Part shown: piece after piece, positions 26,233 to 35,388 of the stretch
Layout: every line of letters starts with the position of its first letter
Position numbering within the stretch: the first letter of the stretch is position 1
NCBI GenBank assembly: GCA_029939945.1
Contig: JAOZRX010000013.1
Location: forward strand, 1-37,943
DNA: 37,943 nt
Direction: 5' to 3'
Source of the DNA: Candidatus Izemoplasma sp.
GTDB taxonomy: Bacteria; Bacillota_I; Bacilli_A; Izemoplasmatales; Izemoplasmataceae
Program-made: the position numbers and the translations under genes
Notes under the pieces: model-generated
The model's database searches: none
What the model was told of the DNA's origin: nothing
What the model saw: only the letters and a program-made list of their open reading frames with translations

Positions 26233-27174
26233 TTATTCCTCAAGTAATCGTCTAGTTCTCATTACATTAAAGGAGATAAATCCTGATATTGCAATCGATG
26301 CGAAGGTAGGAATTATACGGTAACTACCAATTCCAACAGTAAATCCATAAAGTACTAATCCTAAATAAATAACAGCTCCAACAAGGATAGCTAAACTCAA
26401 TATTGAGGATAATCTATGCAATGTAGTAAAATCACTTTTAGTTGATTTATTACGTTGCATATTACTTATATCACGAATAAATGAATGGAGAGGAATCGAG
26501 ATACTGAATAGGAAGAAGGAAACTAAAAACATCATTGCTTCAATCAATTCGAATTCATACTTAAACAGATTTATTGATAAAAATGATGTTAATATCAACG
26601 CTAGAGAAAAATATTTCAGATTATTATTGTACAAAAATGAATCATAATATACAACATCTTCTTTTTTTGTTTTTAAAGTCATAAGATTTCGTAAATTCCA
26701 TACAATAAACAGTAGTTCTATCATAAGAATAAATTCTGAATTTAAACTTTGGAATACACCTTTTACGTATTTTAATGTGTTATAGGTATATATTGAGAAA
26801 TTGAGTAGTAGAGCTGGGTTACCTTCAATCATCTTATTTCTTAAAATATCCATTGCATTAAGTACAATTGAGTATTTAAATAAATAAAGAATCAAGAAAT
26901 AAAATATTGAAATCATAAGAACATATTTAGTATGTATTAAAAGTTGTTCTTTCAGCAAATTATTATCTTTATTTCTACTCCAAATATACATAGAAATAAA
27001 TAGTGTTACAATTCCTATGAATTTTATAATGAACAACATATCAACAACATTATAACTAATATCATCATTAATATTAACGTAAAGATTCATTACAATATTT
27101 ATAAGCTCTAAAAATACTATTACTGATAAGACTATGACGAATTTACTTATAAAATTATTATCTCTGTCAATCAT
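26233..27174 (-). CDS. Polytopic membrane protein of unknown function
   Basis: This 313-residue protein has about eight probable transmembrane helices and no family motif I recognise. Helix-rich segments alternate with short loops. A longer cytoplasmic stretch holds FIRDISNMQRNKSTKSDF before the last two helices, and the C-terminus is basic-acidic (MRTRRLLEE). The start is taken at the ATG at 27174, preceded by AAAGGA with 8 nt spacing; an in-frame TTG eight codons earlier has no such site. It has its own promoter and terminator. The promoter overlaps a perfect inverted repeat, suggesting repressor control. It could be a transporter or a sensor; neither can be claimed. Confidence 0.7.
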   Translation of the reverse strand: MIDRDNNFISKFVIVLSVIVFLELINIVMNLYVNINDDISYNVVDMLFIIKFIGIVTLFISMYIWSRNKDNNLLKEQLLIHTKYVLMISIFYFLILYLFKYSIVLNAMDILRNKMIEGNPALLLNFSIYTYNTLKYVKGVFQSLNSEFILMIELLFIVWNLRNLMTLKTKKEDVVYYDSFLYNNNLKYFSLALILTSFLSINLFKYEFELIEAMMFLVSFFLFSISIPLHSFIRDISNMQRNKSTKSDFTTLHRLSSILSLAILVGAVIYLGLVLYGFTVGIGSYRIIPTFASIAISGFISFNVMRTRRLLEE

Positions 27175-27276
27175 ATAGGTAGTCCTTTCTATTTTCAAAA
27201 AAAATTAAGATAGTTAAATTAGTAAAACTGAGTATTGCCTTTAAGATAAACAATAACTTTGGTTTTGCACATTGTT

Positions 27277-27305
27277 ATTATATCATCATTGTGAATGCTT
27301 CACAA
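27277..27305 (-). promoter_or_regulatory. Promoter with overlapping operator-like palindrome
   Basis: On the minus strand, TTGTGA (27305-27300), a 17-nt spacer and TATAAT (27282-27277). The palindrome TTGTGAATGCTTCACAA (27289-27305, six-base arms) covers the -35 and part of the spacer. Confidence 0.65.
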
Positions 27306-27384
27306 GATAATTTGCATTTTCAAATCAAGTATTTTTTACTACAAAACATGTGTAATTTAGAAATAGTTATTGCATTAAAGAAAG

Positions 27385-28860
27385 TTAATTAGTAGCTTCA
27401 TCAAAGGGGTTAATATCCGGTACTAAAGAAGAAGATAAAATATCATTTGATTCTTTGAATGAAGAATATAGGATACTTTGCAATTCAAGTTCGCTAACTG
27501 CGATATCTCGAAGAAGCAAACCAGTATTCACAGAAAATAGTCCATTAATAAAAGGGTTATCCTCTTTATCAAAAACATAGTCATTTGTTGCTACTTTGTA
27601 GTACACATCATCTTCAAAAGTTGTCAGTAAAGTATCATATGCATCTGAACTGCGTGTGCGGTAGTTATTTATTTGGGCACCTGTTAAATAAGTAGTTTTA
27701 ATAACATTGTCAAAAGGCCATACTTGGTAAAGTAATCCAAGATTGATCATTTCAGAATCATCAATCTCTGTTCTAGTCCCACCGAGATTATGAAATGCAA
27801 TGTCACTACCTGATGTAATTCTCATTAACTTAGCAATCCATCTTGAAAGAGAAGTTTTTGATAAATCTTCTCCAGCAACTAAAATTGGAGTATTAAATAG
27901 ATCATCTGTTTCAAGTTGATAGATATCAATTAAGTTTTGAACAGTAGTGTTTGCTTCTTGAAATAATAAATCGTCGTAATAATCTAAGTTTTCAACTGTA
28001 AACGATATAATAGCCCCATTATCTAAGTCAAATCTAACATGACCTAAATATTCACCATTACAACCTGATTGAATTATTGGTAAACCTGAATCAATATGAG
28101 CATATTCGTTATGTGAATGAGCATTGAATAGTGCATCAACTTTATAGTCACCTGTTAAGGCAGATACACCAGAATTTAAATTACCACTATCATGACTTAC
28201 CACTAAAACCATATCAACATTTTCTACAGTTCTAAGATGATAAGCATAAGATTCGATAATTGGTACTGGTGAAGCAAATTCATATCCTGCTATTTTACTT
28301 GTTGCAATAGACGATTCAAGACCATACCCCATTGTCCCAATAATGCCAATTTTTAAACCAGATCTTTCAATGATAGTATAAGGTTCTATTCCATCAGGAT
28401 GAGTCGTTGTTCCCTCTAGATAAACGTTAGCACCTAGTAATGGAAAAACTGCCTCTCCATTATCAGAATTTCCATCAAAGTAATTTGTGACTTTTTCAAG
28501 TCCCCAATCAAATTCATGATTTCCAAGAGTAAATGCATCGAAATGCATTTCATTCATCATGTTAATTGTTGATAGTCCTAGATAATAATTAGATAATGCA
28601 GATCCTTGTAAAATATCTCCACCAGCTAAGACTATTACGTTATCAGGGTTAGCTTCTTTTTTGGTAGCTAAGAAATTAGCAATATATGCCATTCCTAGTT
28701 GGTCGTCTGCTGGCAAAATTGCACCATGAAGATCGTTAATATAATAAATATCAATAAAATCAGCGGATTCGTCAACTATATTATCTTTCTTGTCAGTATT
28801 ACAAGATGTTAGCCCTAACCCAAGTATTAGTATAAGTAGTAAAGAGAATAATTTTTTCAT
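27385..28860 (-). CDS. 5'-nucleotidase/UshA-type metallophosphatase lipoprotein
   Basis: This 491-residue surface enzyme belongs to the 5'-nucleotidase family, which removes phosphate from external nucleotides so that nucleosides can be taken up. The lipobox is GLTSC (Cys20). The metallophosphatase domain has INDLHG (metal DxH), GGDILQGS, LGNHEFDWG, VVSHDSG and NAHSHNE. The C-terminal substrate-binding domain has HNLGGTRTEI, the VWPFDN segment and YKVATNDY. It is slightly shorter than typical UshA (about 550). The ATG at 28860 is chosen because the alternative GTG at 28869 is part of the AAGGTGA ribosome binding site. Related members hydrolyse 2',3'-cyclic nucleotides or UDP-sugars, so the exact substrate is open. 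No terminator is seen after it, so it may read into the downstream minus-strand gene. Confidence 0.87.
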   Translation of the reverse strand: MKKLFSLLLILILGLGLTSCNTDKKDNIVDESADFIDIYYINDLHGAILPADDQLGMAYIANFLATKKEANPDNVIVLAGGDILQGSALSNYYLGLSTINMMNEMHFDAFTLGNHEFDWGLEKVTNYFDGNSDNGEAVFPLLGANVYLEGTTTHPDGIEPYTIIERSGLKIGIIGTMGYGLESSIATSKIAGYEFASPVPIIESYAYHLRTVENVDMVLVVSHDSGNLNSGVSALTGDYKVDALFNAHSHNEYAHIDSGLPIIQSGCNGEYLGHVRFDLDNGAIISFTVENLDYYDDLLFQEANTTVQNLIDIYQLETDDLFNTPILVAGEDLSKTSLSRWIAKLMRITSGSDIAFHNLGGTRTEIDDSEMINLGLLYQVWPFDNVIKTTYLTGAQINNYRTRSSDAYDTLLTTFEDDVYYKVATNDYVFDKEDNPFINGLFSVNTGLLLRDIAVSELELQSILYSSFKESNDILSSSLVPDINPFDEATN

Positions 28861-28961
28861 ATATATCACCTTTCAATTTCTTAATATTAAGTTTAATTGC
28901 AACTATATATTTTACCATTTCTAAATAGAAAATCAAATAAATTTATTAATATATTTTAATT

Positions 28962-28981
28962 ATTAATTGTGTGCAATTAAT
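28962..28981. promoter_or_regulatory. Operator-like palindrome at the start site of the nucleotidase gene
   Basis: ATTAATTGTGTGCAATTAAT has perfect 8-base arms around TGTG. It overlaps the downstream edge of the minus-strand -10 and the expected transcription start, a typical repressor position. The half-site TTAATTGCAA recurs at about 28893-28902. Confidence 0.5.
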
Positions 28982-28988
28982 TATAACA
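28980..28988 (-). promoter_or_regulatory. Extended -10 promoter of the nucleotidase gene
   Basis: On the minus strand this reads TGTTATAAT, giving a leader of about 110 nt to the ATG at 28860. Confidence 0.5.
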
Positions 28989-29063
28989 TAAAAAGTATTT
29001 CTTATATGTTATAAATCATAATATATTATATGAGCAAATATTTATGGATTTATTTGAGAATTG

Positions 29064-29072
29064 TGGTATAGT
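29064..29072 (+). promoter_or_regulatory. Extended -10 promoter of typA
   Basis: TGGTATAGT lies about 77 nt before the typA start, in the divergent intergenic region. An alternative, TGTTATAAA, is at about 29007-29015. Confidence 0.4.
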
Positions 29073-29148
29073 GGTGTAGGTACATAATTAGAAGATATGT
29101 TCTAGAAAATAAGAATTATTGGTAGTTGGTATATATGGAGGAATTAAA

Positions 29149-30972
29149 ATGAAGAAAAAAGATATAATTAATGTTGCAGTAATCGCACATGTAGATGCTG
29201 GAAAATCAACACTTGTTGATGCATTACTTGGACAAAGTGGTATATTTCATGAAAATGAAGTAATTATTGAACAAGTTATGGATAGTAATGATCTTGAACG
29301 TGAACGTGGGATTACGATTTATTCAAAAAACTGTGCAATTGAATATAATGGAACAAAAATAAATATAGTAGATACTCCAGGCCATGCTGATTTTTCGAGT
29401 GAAGTTGAGCGTATAATGAAAACTGTGGATACAGTTATATTACTTGTTGATTCAAGTGAGGGTCCAATGCCACAAACTAGAGTTGTTTTGCAAAAATCTC
29501 TTGAACAAGGACTAAAACCTATTCTTTTTATTAATAAAATTGATAAAAAAGATGAAAGAGCTGAAGAAGTTGTTGATATGAGTTTTGATTTATTTGTTGA
29601 ACTTGGTGCAACTGATGAACAACTTGATTTTCCAATATTGTATGGTATTGCAAAACAAGGTATTGCAATGAATGAAATGAATGACATTAGTACAGACTTA
29701 AAACCTTTATTTGATCTTTTATTAAAGCATGTTGCACCTTATCCTGATACAAGAGATGAACCACTTCAAATGCAAATATCTACTTTGGGTTATGATGACT
29801 ACTTAGGTAGGTTAGGAACTGGGAGAATAACTAGGGGTACTATCAAATCTGGAGAAATAGTCTCTATAAGTAAAAGAGATGGTTCAGTAATTAATAAAAA
29901 AATAAGTAAACTTTATGTTAATGAAGGATTATCAAGAGTAGAAAAGGAAATTGCTTATTCAGGTGAAATCGTTACTCTTACTGGAATGCCTACCATTTCA
30001 ATTGGTGAAACAATTTGTGATGTTAATAATATTGAACCAATGGCAATGATTGAGATTCAAAAGCCTACTCTTTCAATGAATTTCTTAGTTAATAGTTCTC
30101 CATTTGTAGGACAGAGTGGAAAATTAGTTACAACAAGACAAATTAGAGCTAGATTAAATAAAGAATTAGAAACAAATATAGGATTAGAAGTAGTTGAATT
30201 AGATAATATTGATGGATATAAAGTAAATGGTAGAGGTGAACTTCACCTATCTATTCTACTTGAGAAAATGAGAAGAGAAGGATTTGAACTTAGTGTATCA
30301 AAACCAGAAGTACTATTTAAAGAATTAAATGGAATCAAACATGAACCTTTTGAAAAAGTAAACATTTCACTTCCAGATTCTTTTGCTGGAACAATAATAT
30401 CTCAAATTAACCTTCGTAAAGGTATTATGCAAAACATGAATAGTGAAAATGGATATACAAAGTTAGAATACTTAGTTCCAACAAGAGGGTTAATAGGGTA
30501 TAGAAGTGAATTTATTAATTCAACGAAAGGGCAAGGTACTTTAGAAAAATCACTAGATGGGTACCATCCTTATGGCGGTGAAATAATCAATCATAGAAAT
30601 GGAGTGTTTATCGCTAAGGAAAAAGGTAAAACAATGGCATATTCTTTATTTCATTTAAGTGAAAGAGGAAAAATGTTTGTTGAACCTGCTACTGAAGTAT
30701 ATGCAGGTATGATTGTTGGATTAAATTCTAGAAATAATGACCTAGTAGTTAATCCTTGTAAAAATAAGCAATTAACAAATGTAAGAGCAAGTGGTACTGA
30801 TGAAGCTGTGAAATTATTAGATCCAAAGATATTCACACTCGAAGAAGCTTTGGAATTTATTGCAACTGATGAATTAGTTGAGATTACACCTAACGCTATA
30901 AGAATACGTAAGAAGTTATTGGATGAAAAAGATCGAAAAAGAGCAAAAAAAGAAATGATTTTCAGTATATAG
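29149..30972 (+). CDS. typA: Ribosome-associated GTPase TypA/BipA
   Basis: This 607-residue translational GTPase assists 50S assembly and growth under stress or cold. G1 is AHVDAGKS (13-20), switch I has RERGITI, G3 DTPGHADF with the catalytic His, and G4 NKID. The C-terminal half has the TypA-specific NSSPFVGQSGK, NGRGELHLSILLEKMRREGFE, VPTRGLIGYRSEF and the final TNVRASGTDEAVKL. Length is normal. The ATG at 29149 is preferred over an in-frame upstream non-ATG start, because GGAGGA lies seven bases before it. It is monocistronic with a strong terminator. The intact His here contrasts with the EF-G-like protein at 2338. Confidence 0.97.
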   Translation: MKKKDIINVAVIAHVDAGKSTLVDALLGQSGIFHENEVIIEQVMDSNDLERERGITIYSKNCAIEYNGTKINIVDTPGHADFSSEVERIMKTVDTVILLVDSSEGPMPQTRVVLQKSLEQGLKPILFINKIDKKDERAEEVVDMSFDLFVELGATDEQLDFPILYGIAKQGIAMNEMNDISTDLKPLFDLLLKHVAPYPDTRDEPLQMQISTLGYDDYLGRLGTGRITRGTIKSGEIVSISKRDGSVINKKISKLYVNEGLSRVEKEIAYSGEIVTLTGMPTISIGETICDVNNIEPMAMIEIQKPTLSMNFLVNSSPFVGQSGKLVTTRQIRARLNKELETNIGLEVVELDNIDGYKVNGRGELHLSILLEKMRREGFELSVSKPEVLFKELNGIKHEPFEKVNISLPDSFAGTIISQINLRKGIMQNMNSENGYTKLEYLVPTRGLIGYRSEFINSTKGQGTLEKSLDGYHPYGGEIINHRNGVFIAKEKGKTMAYSLFHLSERGKMFVEPATEVYAGMIVGLNSRNNDLVVNPCKNKQLTNVRASGTDEAVKLLDPKIFTLEEALEFIATDELVEITPNAIRIRKKLLDEKDRKRAKKEMIFSI

Positions 30973-30975
30973 AGA

Positions 30976-31010
30976 GAAAAGTTATTGCCAAATGGTGATA
31001 ACTTTTTTTA
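30976..31010 (+). terminator. Rho-independent terminator after typA
   Basis: AAAAGTTAT pairs perfectly with ATAACTTTT around a 12-nt loop, followed by further T residues. Confidence 0.9.
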
Positions 31011-31063
31011 TATACTATTATAAAAATTAGAATGTATGACAAAATAAAATAGGAGATGAAAAA

Positions 31064-31803
31064 ATGAATGACATTATAAAAACAATAAACAATAGAAAAA
31101 GTCTACGTAAATTTAGTGAGAAAGAGATTAAAATTGAAGAGGAAAAGGCTATAATACAAAGCGCTCTTAGAGCGCCTACTGCGGGAAATCTTATGCTATA
31201 TTCTATGATAGTTATAAAAAATAAAGAGATACTTAAGAAACTTAGTGTAAGTTGTGACAATCAACCATTTATTGCATCAGCAAAAATGGCCATAATATTC
31301 TTATCAGATTATCAAAGATTATGCGACTACTTTGAAATGAGTAATGTAAAAGAATATAGAGATAATAACAATCTGTCATACGATTATCCTGAACTTTCAG
31401 ATTTATTGTTAGGGACAGAAGATGCTATTACAGCAGTTCAAAATACTGTCATAGCAGCCGAATCAATTGATATTGGTAGTTGTTATTTTGGGGATATAAT
31501 TGAAAATTATGAGTTTCATCGTAATTACTAAATTTAGAAGATTTAACGTTTCCAGTAGGTATGCTTGTTTATGGACATTATCCTGAAAAAATAAATAGAA
31601 CACCTAGGGAAAGATTCAAATCTAAATATATAGTTTTTCAAGAAGAATATCACAGGTTTAGAAATGAAGAACTAAGAGATATGTTTAAAGATGGGGAATA
31701 TAGATTCAATATAAATAACACTATGAATGCTGAAAATGAAGGACAATTAATTTTGCAAGAAAAATTGGTCAAAATTTTTTCTAGAGATGAGAAGAAGTGC
31801 TAA
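31064..31803 (+). pseudogene. Nitroreductase family gene interrupted by a frameshift
   Basis: The first frame encodes 155 residues of an NfsA/FRP-type nitroreductase, an FMN enzyme that reduces nitro compounds, flavins or quinones with NAD(P)H. It shows RKSLRKF, ALRAPTAGNLMLYSM, AVQNTVIAAESIDIGSCYFGDIIENYEFHR, then a stop at 31529-31531. The second part continues in the +2 frame as LLNLEDLTFPVGMLVYGHYPE...PRERF..KYIVF, exactly the expected family continuation. A single lost base near 31522-31524 explains it (CGT-AA-TTA where CGT-nAA-TTA is expected). The downstream frame is still free of stops, so the change is recent, a sequencing error, or less likely programmed. The site has no slippery heptamer. 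An AGGAGATG site supports the start. Restored length would be about 246. Confidence 0.85.
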
Positions 31804-31827
31804 TGTTGCTTTTGAAAAATGGAAAAA

Positions 31828-31857
31828 AAAATAAGTTGAAATTTCAACTTATTTTTT
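31828..31857. terminator. Bidirectional terminator between convergent genes
   Basis: AAATAAGTTGAA and TTCAACTTATTT form a perfect hairpin with A- and T-runs on either side. It serves the nitroreductase gene and the convergent minus-strand gene, whose TGA stop lies inside it. Confidence 0.85.
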
Positions 31858-32758
31858 TGTTAGGAACTAAAAACTCAATAATGTTGCAAATCAGTACAAT
31901 GTATATAATCATGACCATCTCATACATGTTATGGTCACTATAAGAATTCATTACGAAATATAGAACTCCATCGTAAATGTATATGAGCATAATTATTGTT
32001 CCCATTCTTATATAGAATGTAATTTTGTAGACATTAAATCGCTTATAGATTATTGAAATAATAAAATCAGTAATTATAATAAATGGTATTAGCAGATTTA
32101 AAGTCAATACAAACTTATCTTCTACATCAATCCCTTGTACGAATACGAGAGTAATAAGTGCTGTTACAGTGATAAACACATATGCGTAAGTATCAATTAC
32201 TTTGTAGTTTCTTATTTTTGCTACAAACAGTGTAAGAGTAGCTAAGGGAACAGAGTAATAGAATATTCTCTGTATGAAATTCGCATTGATATAGTCAATT
32301 TGATTAATCATATCATGAGAGCTAATGTATTGATAGTGAATGAAATCTACAATAAAGAACAGTATTGCAAATATCCATAATTCATAATTTAGATTAGTAC
32401 GGTCAATGATAAGCAGATACAAAAGTAAGACTAGAATAATTGTGAAATATATTGTCATAAAGTAATCTATATTAAGTGAGTTTTGAAATACATAAAAGTA
32501 AATTACAATGTTTGATAACAATCCAAAAAGAAGTAATTTAATCTCGAATTGATTTGGAACTGCTAATTTCTTCTTGGAAATGTTAAAAGCAATTACTGTA
32601 CCTAGTATTAATAGAAGTACCAAATTGACAATAAGACCACTTCCGTACTCTTCTAAATTAGTATCTTCAAAGTATATGATAACTAAACCAAGTGAGAATG
32701 GTGAAAATAGAAAAAATAAAGAGGTTATAAATAAATAGATTTTTGAGACAGTTTTCAT
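31844..32758 (-). CDS. Polytopic membrane protein of unknown function
   Basis: This 304-residue protein has about nine predicted transmembrane helices and very little soluble sequence. I recognise no family motif. Helices are rich in Ile, Leu, Phe and Tyr; the loops hold DIVEDKF-like acidic and NKKIS-like basic ends. It resembles the minus-strand protein at 26233 in size and topology, but I see no clear sequence match between them. The ATG follows AGGAGTGATATTCC. It has its own extended -10 promoter and shares a terminator with the nitroreductase gene. The stop is TGA, one of the proofs of the standard code here. Confidence 0.7.
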   Translation of the reverse strand: MKTVSKIYLFITSLFFLFSPFSLGLVIIYFEDTNLEEYGSGLIVNLVLLLILGTVIAFNISKKKLAVPNQFEIKLLLFGLLSNIVIYFYVFQNSLNIDYFMTIYFTIILVLLLYLLIIDRTNLNYELWIFAILFFIVDFIHYQYISSHDMINQIDYINANFIQRIFYYSVPLATLTLFVAKIRNYKVIDTYAYVFITVTALITLVFVQGIDVEDKFVLTLNLLIPFIIITDFIISIIYKRFNVYKITFYIRMGTIIMLIYIYDGVLYFVMNSYSDHNMYEMVMIIYIVLICNIIEFLVPNKKIS

Positions 32759-32810
32759 GGAATATCACTCCTAAATTTTGGATTTTAAGTAGATATATCA
32801 TGTTATATTT

Positions 32811-32819
32811 ATTATAACA
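32811..32819 (-). promoter_or_regulatory. Extended -10 promoter of the minus-strand membrane protein gene
   Basis: On the minus strand, TGTTATAAT, about 53 nt before the ATG. There is no clear -35. Confidence 0.5.
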
Positions 32820-32912
32820 CAAATAGATCTATTATTCCTCATATCTAGTGAAGAAATCGCTCCTCAAAAATATTATAAATTATAAAGATTATTTTTTACT
32901 TTGAGTTTTATG

Positions 32913-32942
32913 TTACAACAGTGTATTATTATGCTATATAAT
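32913..32942 (+). promoter_or_regulatory. Promoter of the DUF485-symporter operon
   Basis: TTACAA (32913-32918), an 18-nt spacer and TATAAT (32937-32942), 24 nt before the start at 32966 with GGAGATG as ribosome binding site. Confidence 0.6.
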
Positions 32943-32965
32943 ATATTTGATAGGAGATGTTTTAG

Positions 32966-33253
32966 ATGAGTCACGGACCAGTTACTAAGTGGAATGAAGA
33001 CGGAAGTAGCGAATACAAAGCAAAGCTTGGAGTAAAAATGTTTTTTGTATATTTAACTGTTTATAGTGGGTTTATAATAATTAATACAATAAATCCAAAA
33101 TTAATGGGAATAGCTATTTTAAAAGTAAATTTAGCTGTTTTTTATGGAATTGGATTAATTATTCTAGCATTAATTATGGCACTAATTTATAATTATTTAT
33201 GTACAAGAAAAGAAAATGAAATGGCACTTATAAGTAAAGAAGGTGACAAATAA
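32966..33253 (+). CDS. DUF485-like small membrane subunit
   Basis: This 95-residue protein has two transmembrane helices (about 23-43 and 53-75), a soluble N-terminus (VTKWNEDGSSEYKAKLG) and a charged C-terminus. It is of the DUF485 (YjcH) type, normally encoded directly before acetate/monocarboxylate sodium symporters. The motif KMFFVYLTVYSGFIIINTI fits the family. Its stop overlaps the symporter start by one base (TAATG), so the two are translationally coupled and probably form a complex. Its exact contribution to transport is not established. Confidence 0.8.
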   Translation: MSHGPVTKWNEDGSSEYKAKLGVKMFFVYLTVYSGFIIINTINPKLMGIAILKVNLAVFYGIGLIILALIMALIYNYLCTRKENEMALISKEGDK

Positions 33254-35190
33254 TGAAATACGATGCTAGTCCTATAGCTGTAATGATTTTCATGTTTATT
33301 GTTGCTTTTGTTTTATTTATATCTTATTATTTTGCTAAAAAAGCAAAAACTGCAGATGGTTACTTTAAAGCTGGTGGGAATATCCACTGGGGTGTTAATG
33401 GTATTGCTTTTGCAGGAGATTATTTAAGTGCAGCATCATTTTTAGGAATTTGTGGAATGATTAGTTTTGTTGGTTATGATGGGTTCTTATATTCAATAGG
33501 ATATTTATCTGGTTGGATTGTTGCATTATTTGTTGTTGCAGAACCTATGAAAAAATTAGGTAAATATACTTTTGCAGATGCATTAGATTCTAAATTTAAT
33601 AGCAAAGGTATTCAATTATTTGCTGCAATTAGTACTTTGATTGTATCAATGTTCTATTTAATACCACAAATGGTTGGAGCAGGAACTCTTGTTGAACCAT
33701 TACTAGGCATCCCTTATTGGGGTGGAGTATTAATGGTTGGAACAATTGTTATTTTGATTGTAGCAACTGCAGGTATGACAAGTACAACATATGTTCAATT
33801 CTTAAAAGGTGGACTACTTATTGTATTTAGTGTAGTATTAACAATTTTAATTATGACTAAGGGTATTTCAACAGCACCAGAAAGCAGATTTGGAGAGTAT
33901 CATGTATTTAGTGAACTTGAGATAGATAGTGTAAGTGGAGACACCGTTAACTTAGTTGATAGTTCATATATTATTCAAGATACTTTTAAAACTGATAATT
34001 ATTGGTTTGTTAGAATTATGGATGGAACTAAGGAAACAATCTGGGAAGTGAATACTGATGAAAATGTTTTAAAAGAAACTTTATTTATTACTGAATTAGG
34101 AAATGGGGTTACTGTTGATGGTGAATCAACTCTATATAATGGTGCTCCTAGAGATGATGCACAATTCTTCTTAGTAGGACATATGTCTGAAGTTGATGGA
34201 AGTACTACTGGAGATACTGGACCTTTAGGTGTTTTCGATTTTATTGAAGCAATTAGAGAAGGTAAAGTTGTGTTATGGGAAAAACAAGTTATTCAAGATG
34301 ATGGAGATGTAATATCTGTGTTTTATCAAAATGAAACAGATGGATCAGATGTCTTAACTCCTGGATTGCAGTTCAAAGTTGATAGTGATAAAGGAGCTAC
34401 TCTTGGATCTCGTTTAGATTTTATAAGTTTGATGATTGCATTGTTCTTAGGAACTGCTGGATTGCCACATATATTAATTAGATATTATACTGTTTCAAGT
34501 CCCGCAGCAGCTAGAAAATCTACAATAGTTGCAATTACAGCAATTGGGTTCTTCTATATCTTAACAATGTTCATGGGACTCGGAGCTATGGTTAATGGAG
34601 CAATTGATTTATCAAATTCCAATATGAGTGCACCATTACTTGCTAATGCATTTGGTATTTGGATATTTGCAATTATTTCAGCAATTGCTTTTGCAACTGT
34701 ACTTGGTACAGTTAGTGGACTTATTGTTGCATCAAGTGGAGCGGTTGCACATGATATAATGGATCGATTTATGGATGTTCAAATGACTGAAAAACAAAAA
34801 GTAATGGCTGGAAAAATTACTGCCATAGGAGTTGGAATTCTTGCAATGATATTAGGAATAATATTTGAAGGCATGAATGTTTCTTATTTGGTAGGATGGG
34901 CATTTGCGGTTGCAGCTAGTGCTAACTTGCCAGCAATCATAATGGTCCTATTTTGGAAGAAAACAACAGCTAAAGGAATTATTGCATCTATAGCAGTGGG
35001 ATTAATTAGTTCAATGACAATTATCTTATTGTCTCAAAAAGTATTTGATGGAGTTTATCATTTAATTGATATTACTTCACCAATGCCAATTAATAACCCA
35101 GCTATTATCAGTGTTCCGTTAAGTTTTATAGCAATAGTTATCGTATCATTATTAACCAAGAAGAAAACTGAAACAGAGCAAACTGTTTAA
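33253..35190 (+). CDS. Sodium:solute symporter, ActP-like
   Basis: This 645-residue membrane transporter belongs to the SSS family, subgroup of acetate/monocarboxylate permeases. About 13 helices are predicted. Family markers are YFKAGGNIHWGVNGIAFAGD, AASFLGI, FADALDSKF, FLGTAGLPHILIRYYTV and LGTVSGLIVASSGAVAHD. Between helix 6 (ending about 215) and the helix starting about 391 there is an extracellular stretch of about 175 residues with beta-like, Asp/Thr-rich sequence (IWEVNTDENVLKETLF), longer than the loop in E. coli ActP. Together with the DUF485 gene upstream this supports uptake of a small organic acid such as acetate, lactate or pyruvate; the substrate is not determined. It ends the operon. 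Confidence 0.85.
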   Translation: MKYDASPIAVMIFMFIVAFVLFISYYFAKKAKTADGYFKAGGNIHWGVNGIAFAGDYLSAASFLGICGMISFVGYDGFLYSIGYLSGWIVALFVVAEPMKKLGKYTFADALDSKFNSKGIQLFAAISTLIVSMFYLIPQMVGAGTLVEPLLGIPYWGGVLMVGTIVILIVATAGMTSTTYVQFLKGGLLIVFSVVLTILIMTKGISTAPESRFGEYHVFSELEIDSVSGDTVNLVDSSYIIQDTFKTDNYWFVRIMDGTKETIWEVNTDENVLKETLFITELGNGVTVDGESTLYNGAPRDDAQFFLVGHMSEVDGSTTGDTGPLGVFDFIEAIREGKVVLWEKQVIQDDGDVISVFYQNETDGSDVLTPGLQFKVDSDKGATLGSRLDFISLMIALFLGTAGLPHILIRYYTVSSPAAARKSTIVAITAIGFFYILTMFMGLGAMVNGAIDLSNSNMSAPLLANAFGIWIFAIISAIAFATVLGTVSGLIVASSGAVAHDIMDRFMDVQMTEKQKVMAGKITAIGVGILAMILGIIFEGMNVSYLVGWAFAVAASANLPAIIMVLFWKKTTAKGIIASIAVGLISSMTIILLSQKVFDGVYHLIDITSPMPINNPAIISVPLSFIAIVIVSLLTKKKTETEQTV

Positions 35191-35205
35191 TAAATAGACT
35201 TAATT

Positions 35206-35263
35206 AAACTGTATCTTTATCTTTTTATTGATTTCAATAAGAGGAAGGATACAGTTTTTTTTA
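35206..35263 (+). terminator. Rho-independent terminator after the symporter gene
   Basis: AAACTGTATCTTT pairs with AAGGATACAGTTT (one wobble) around an inner hairpin TTATTGATTTCAATAA, then a T-run. Confidence 0.85.
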
Positions 35264-35388
35264 AAAAAAAGAAAAAATAATTCTGTTATTGTGATATGAA
35301 AAATCCGACTATTATGGTAAAATAAATTTAGAAGTATCAATTAACTAGTATTACCAAAAATACTTTTTGTGAAAAGGAGAGAGAGATC

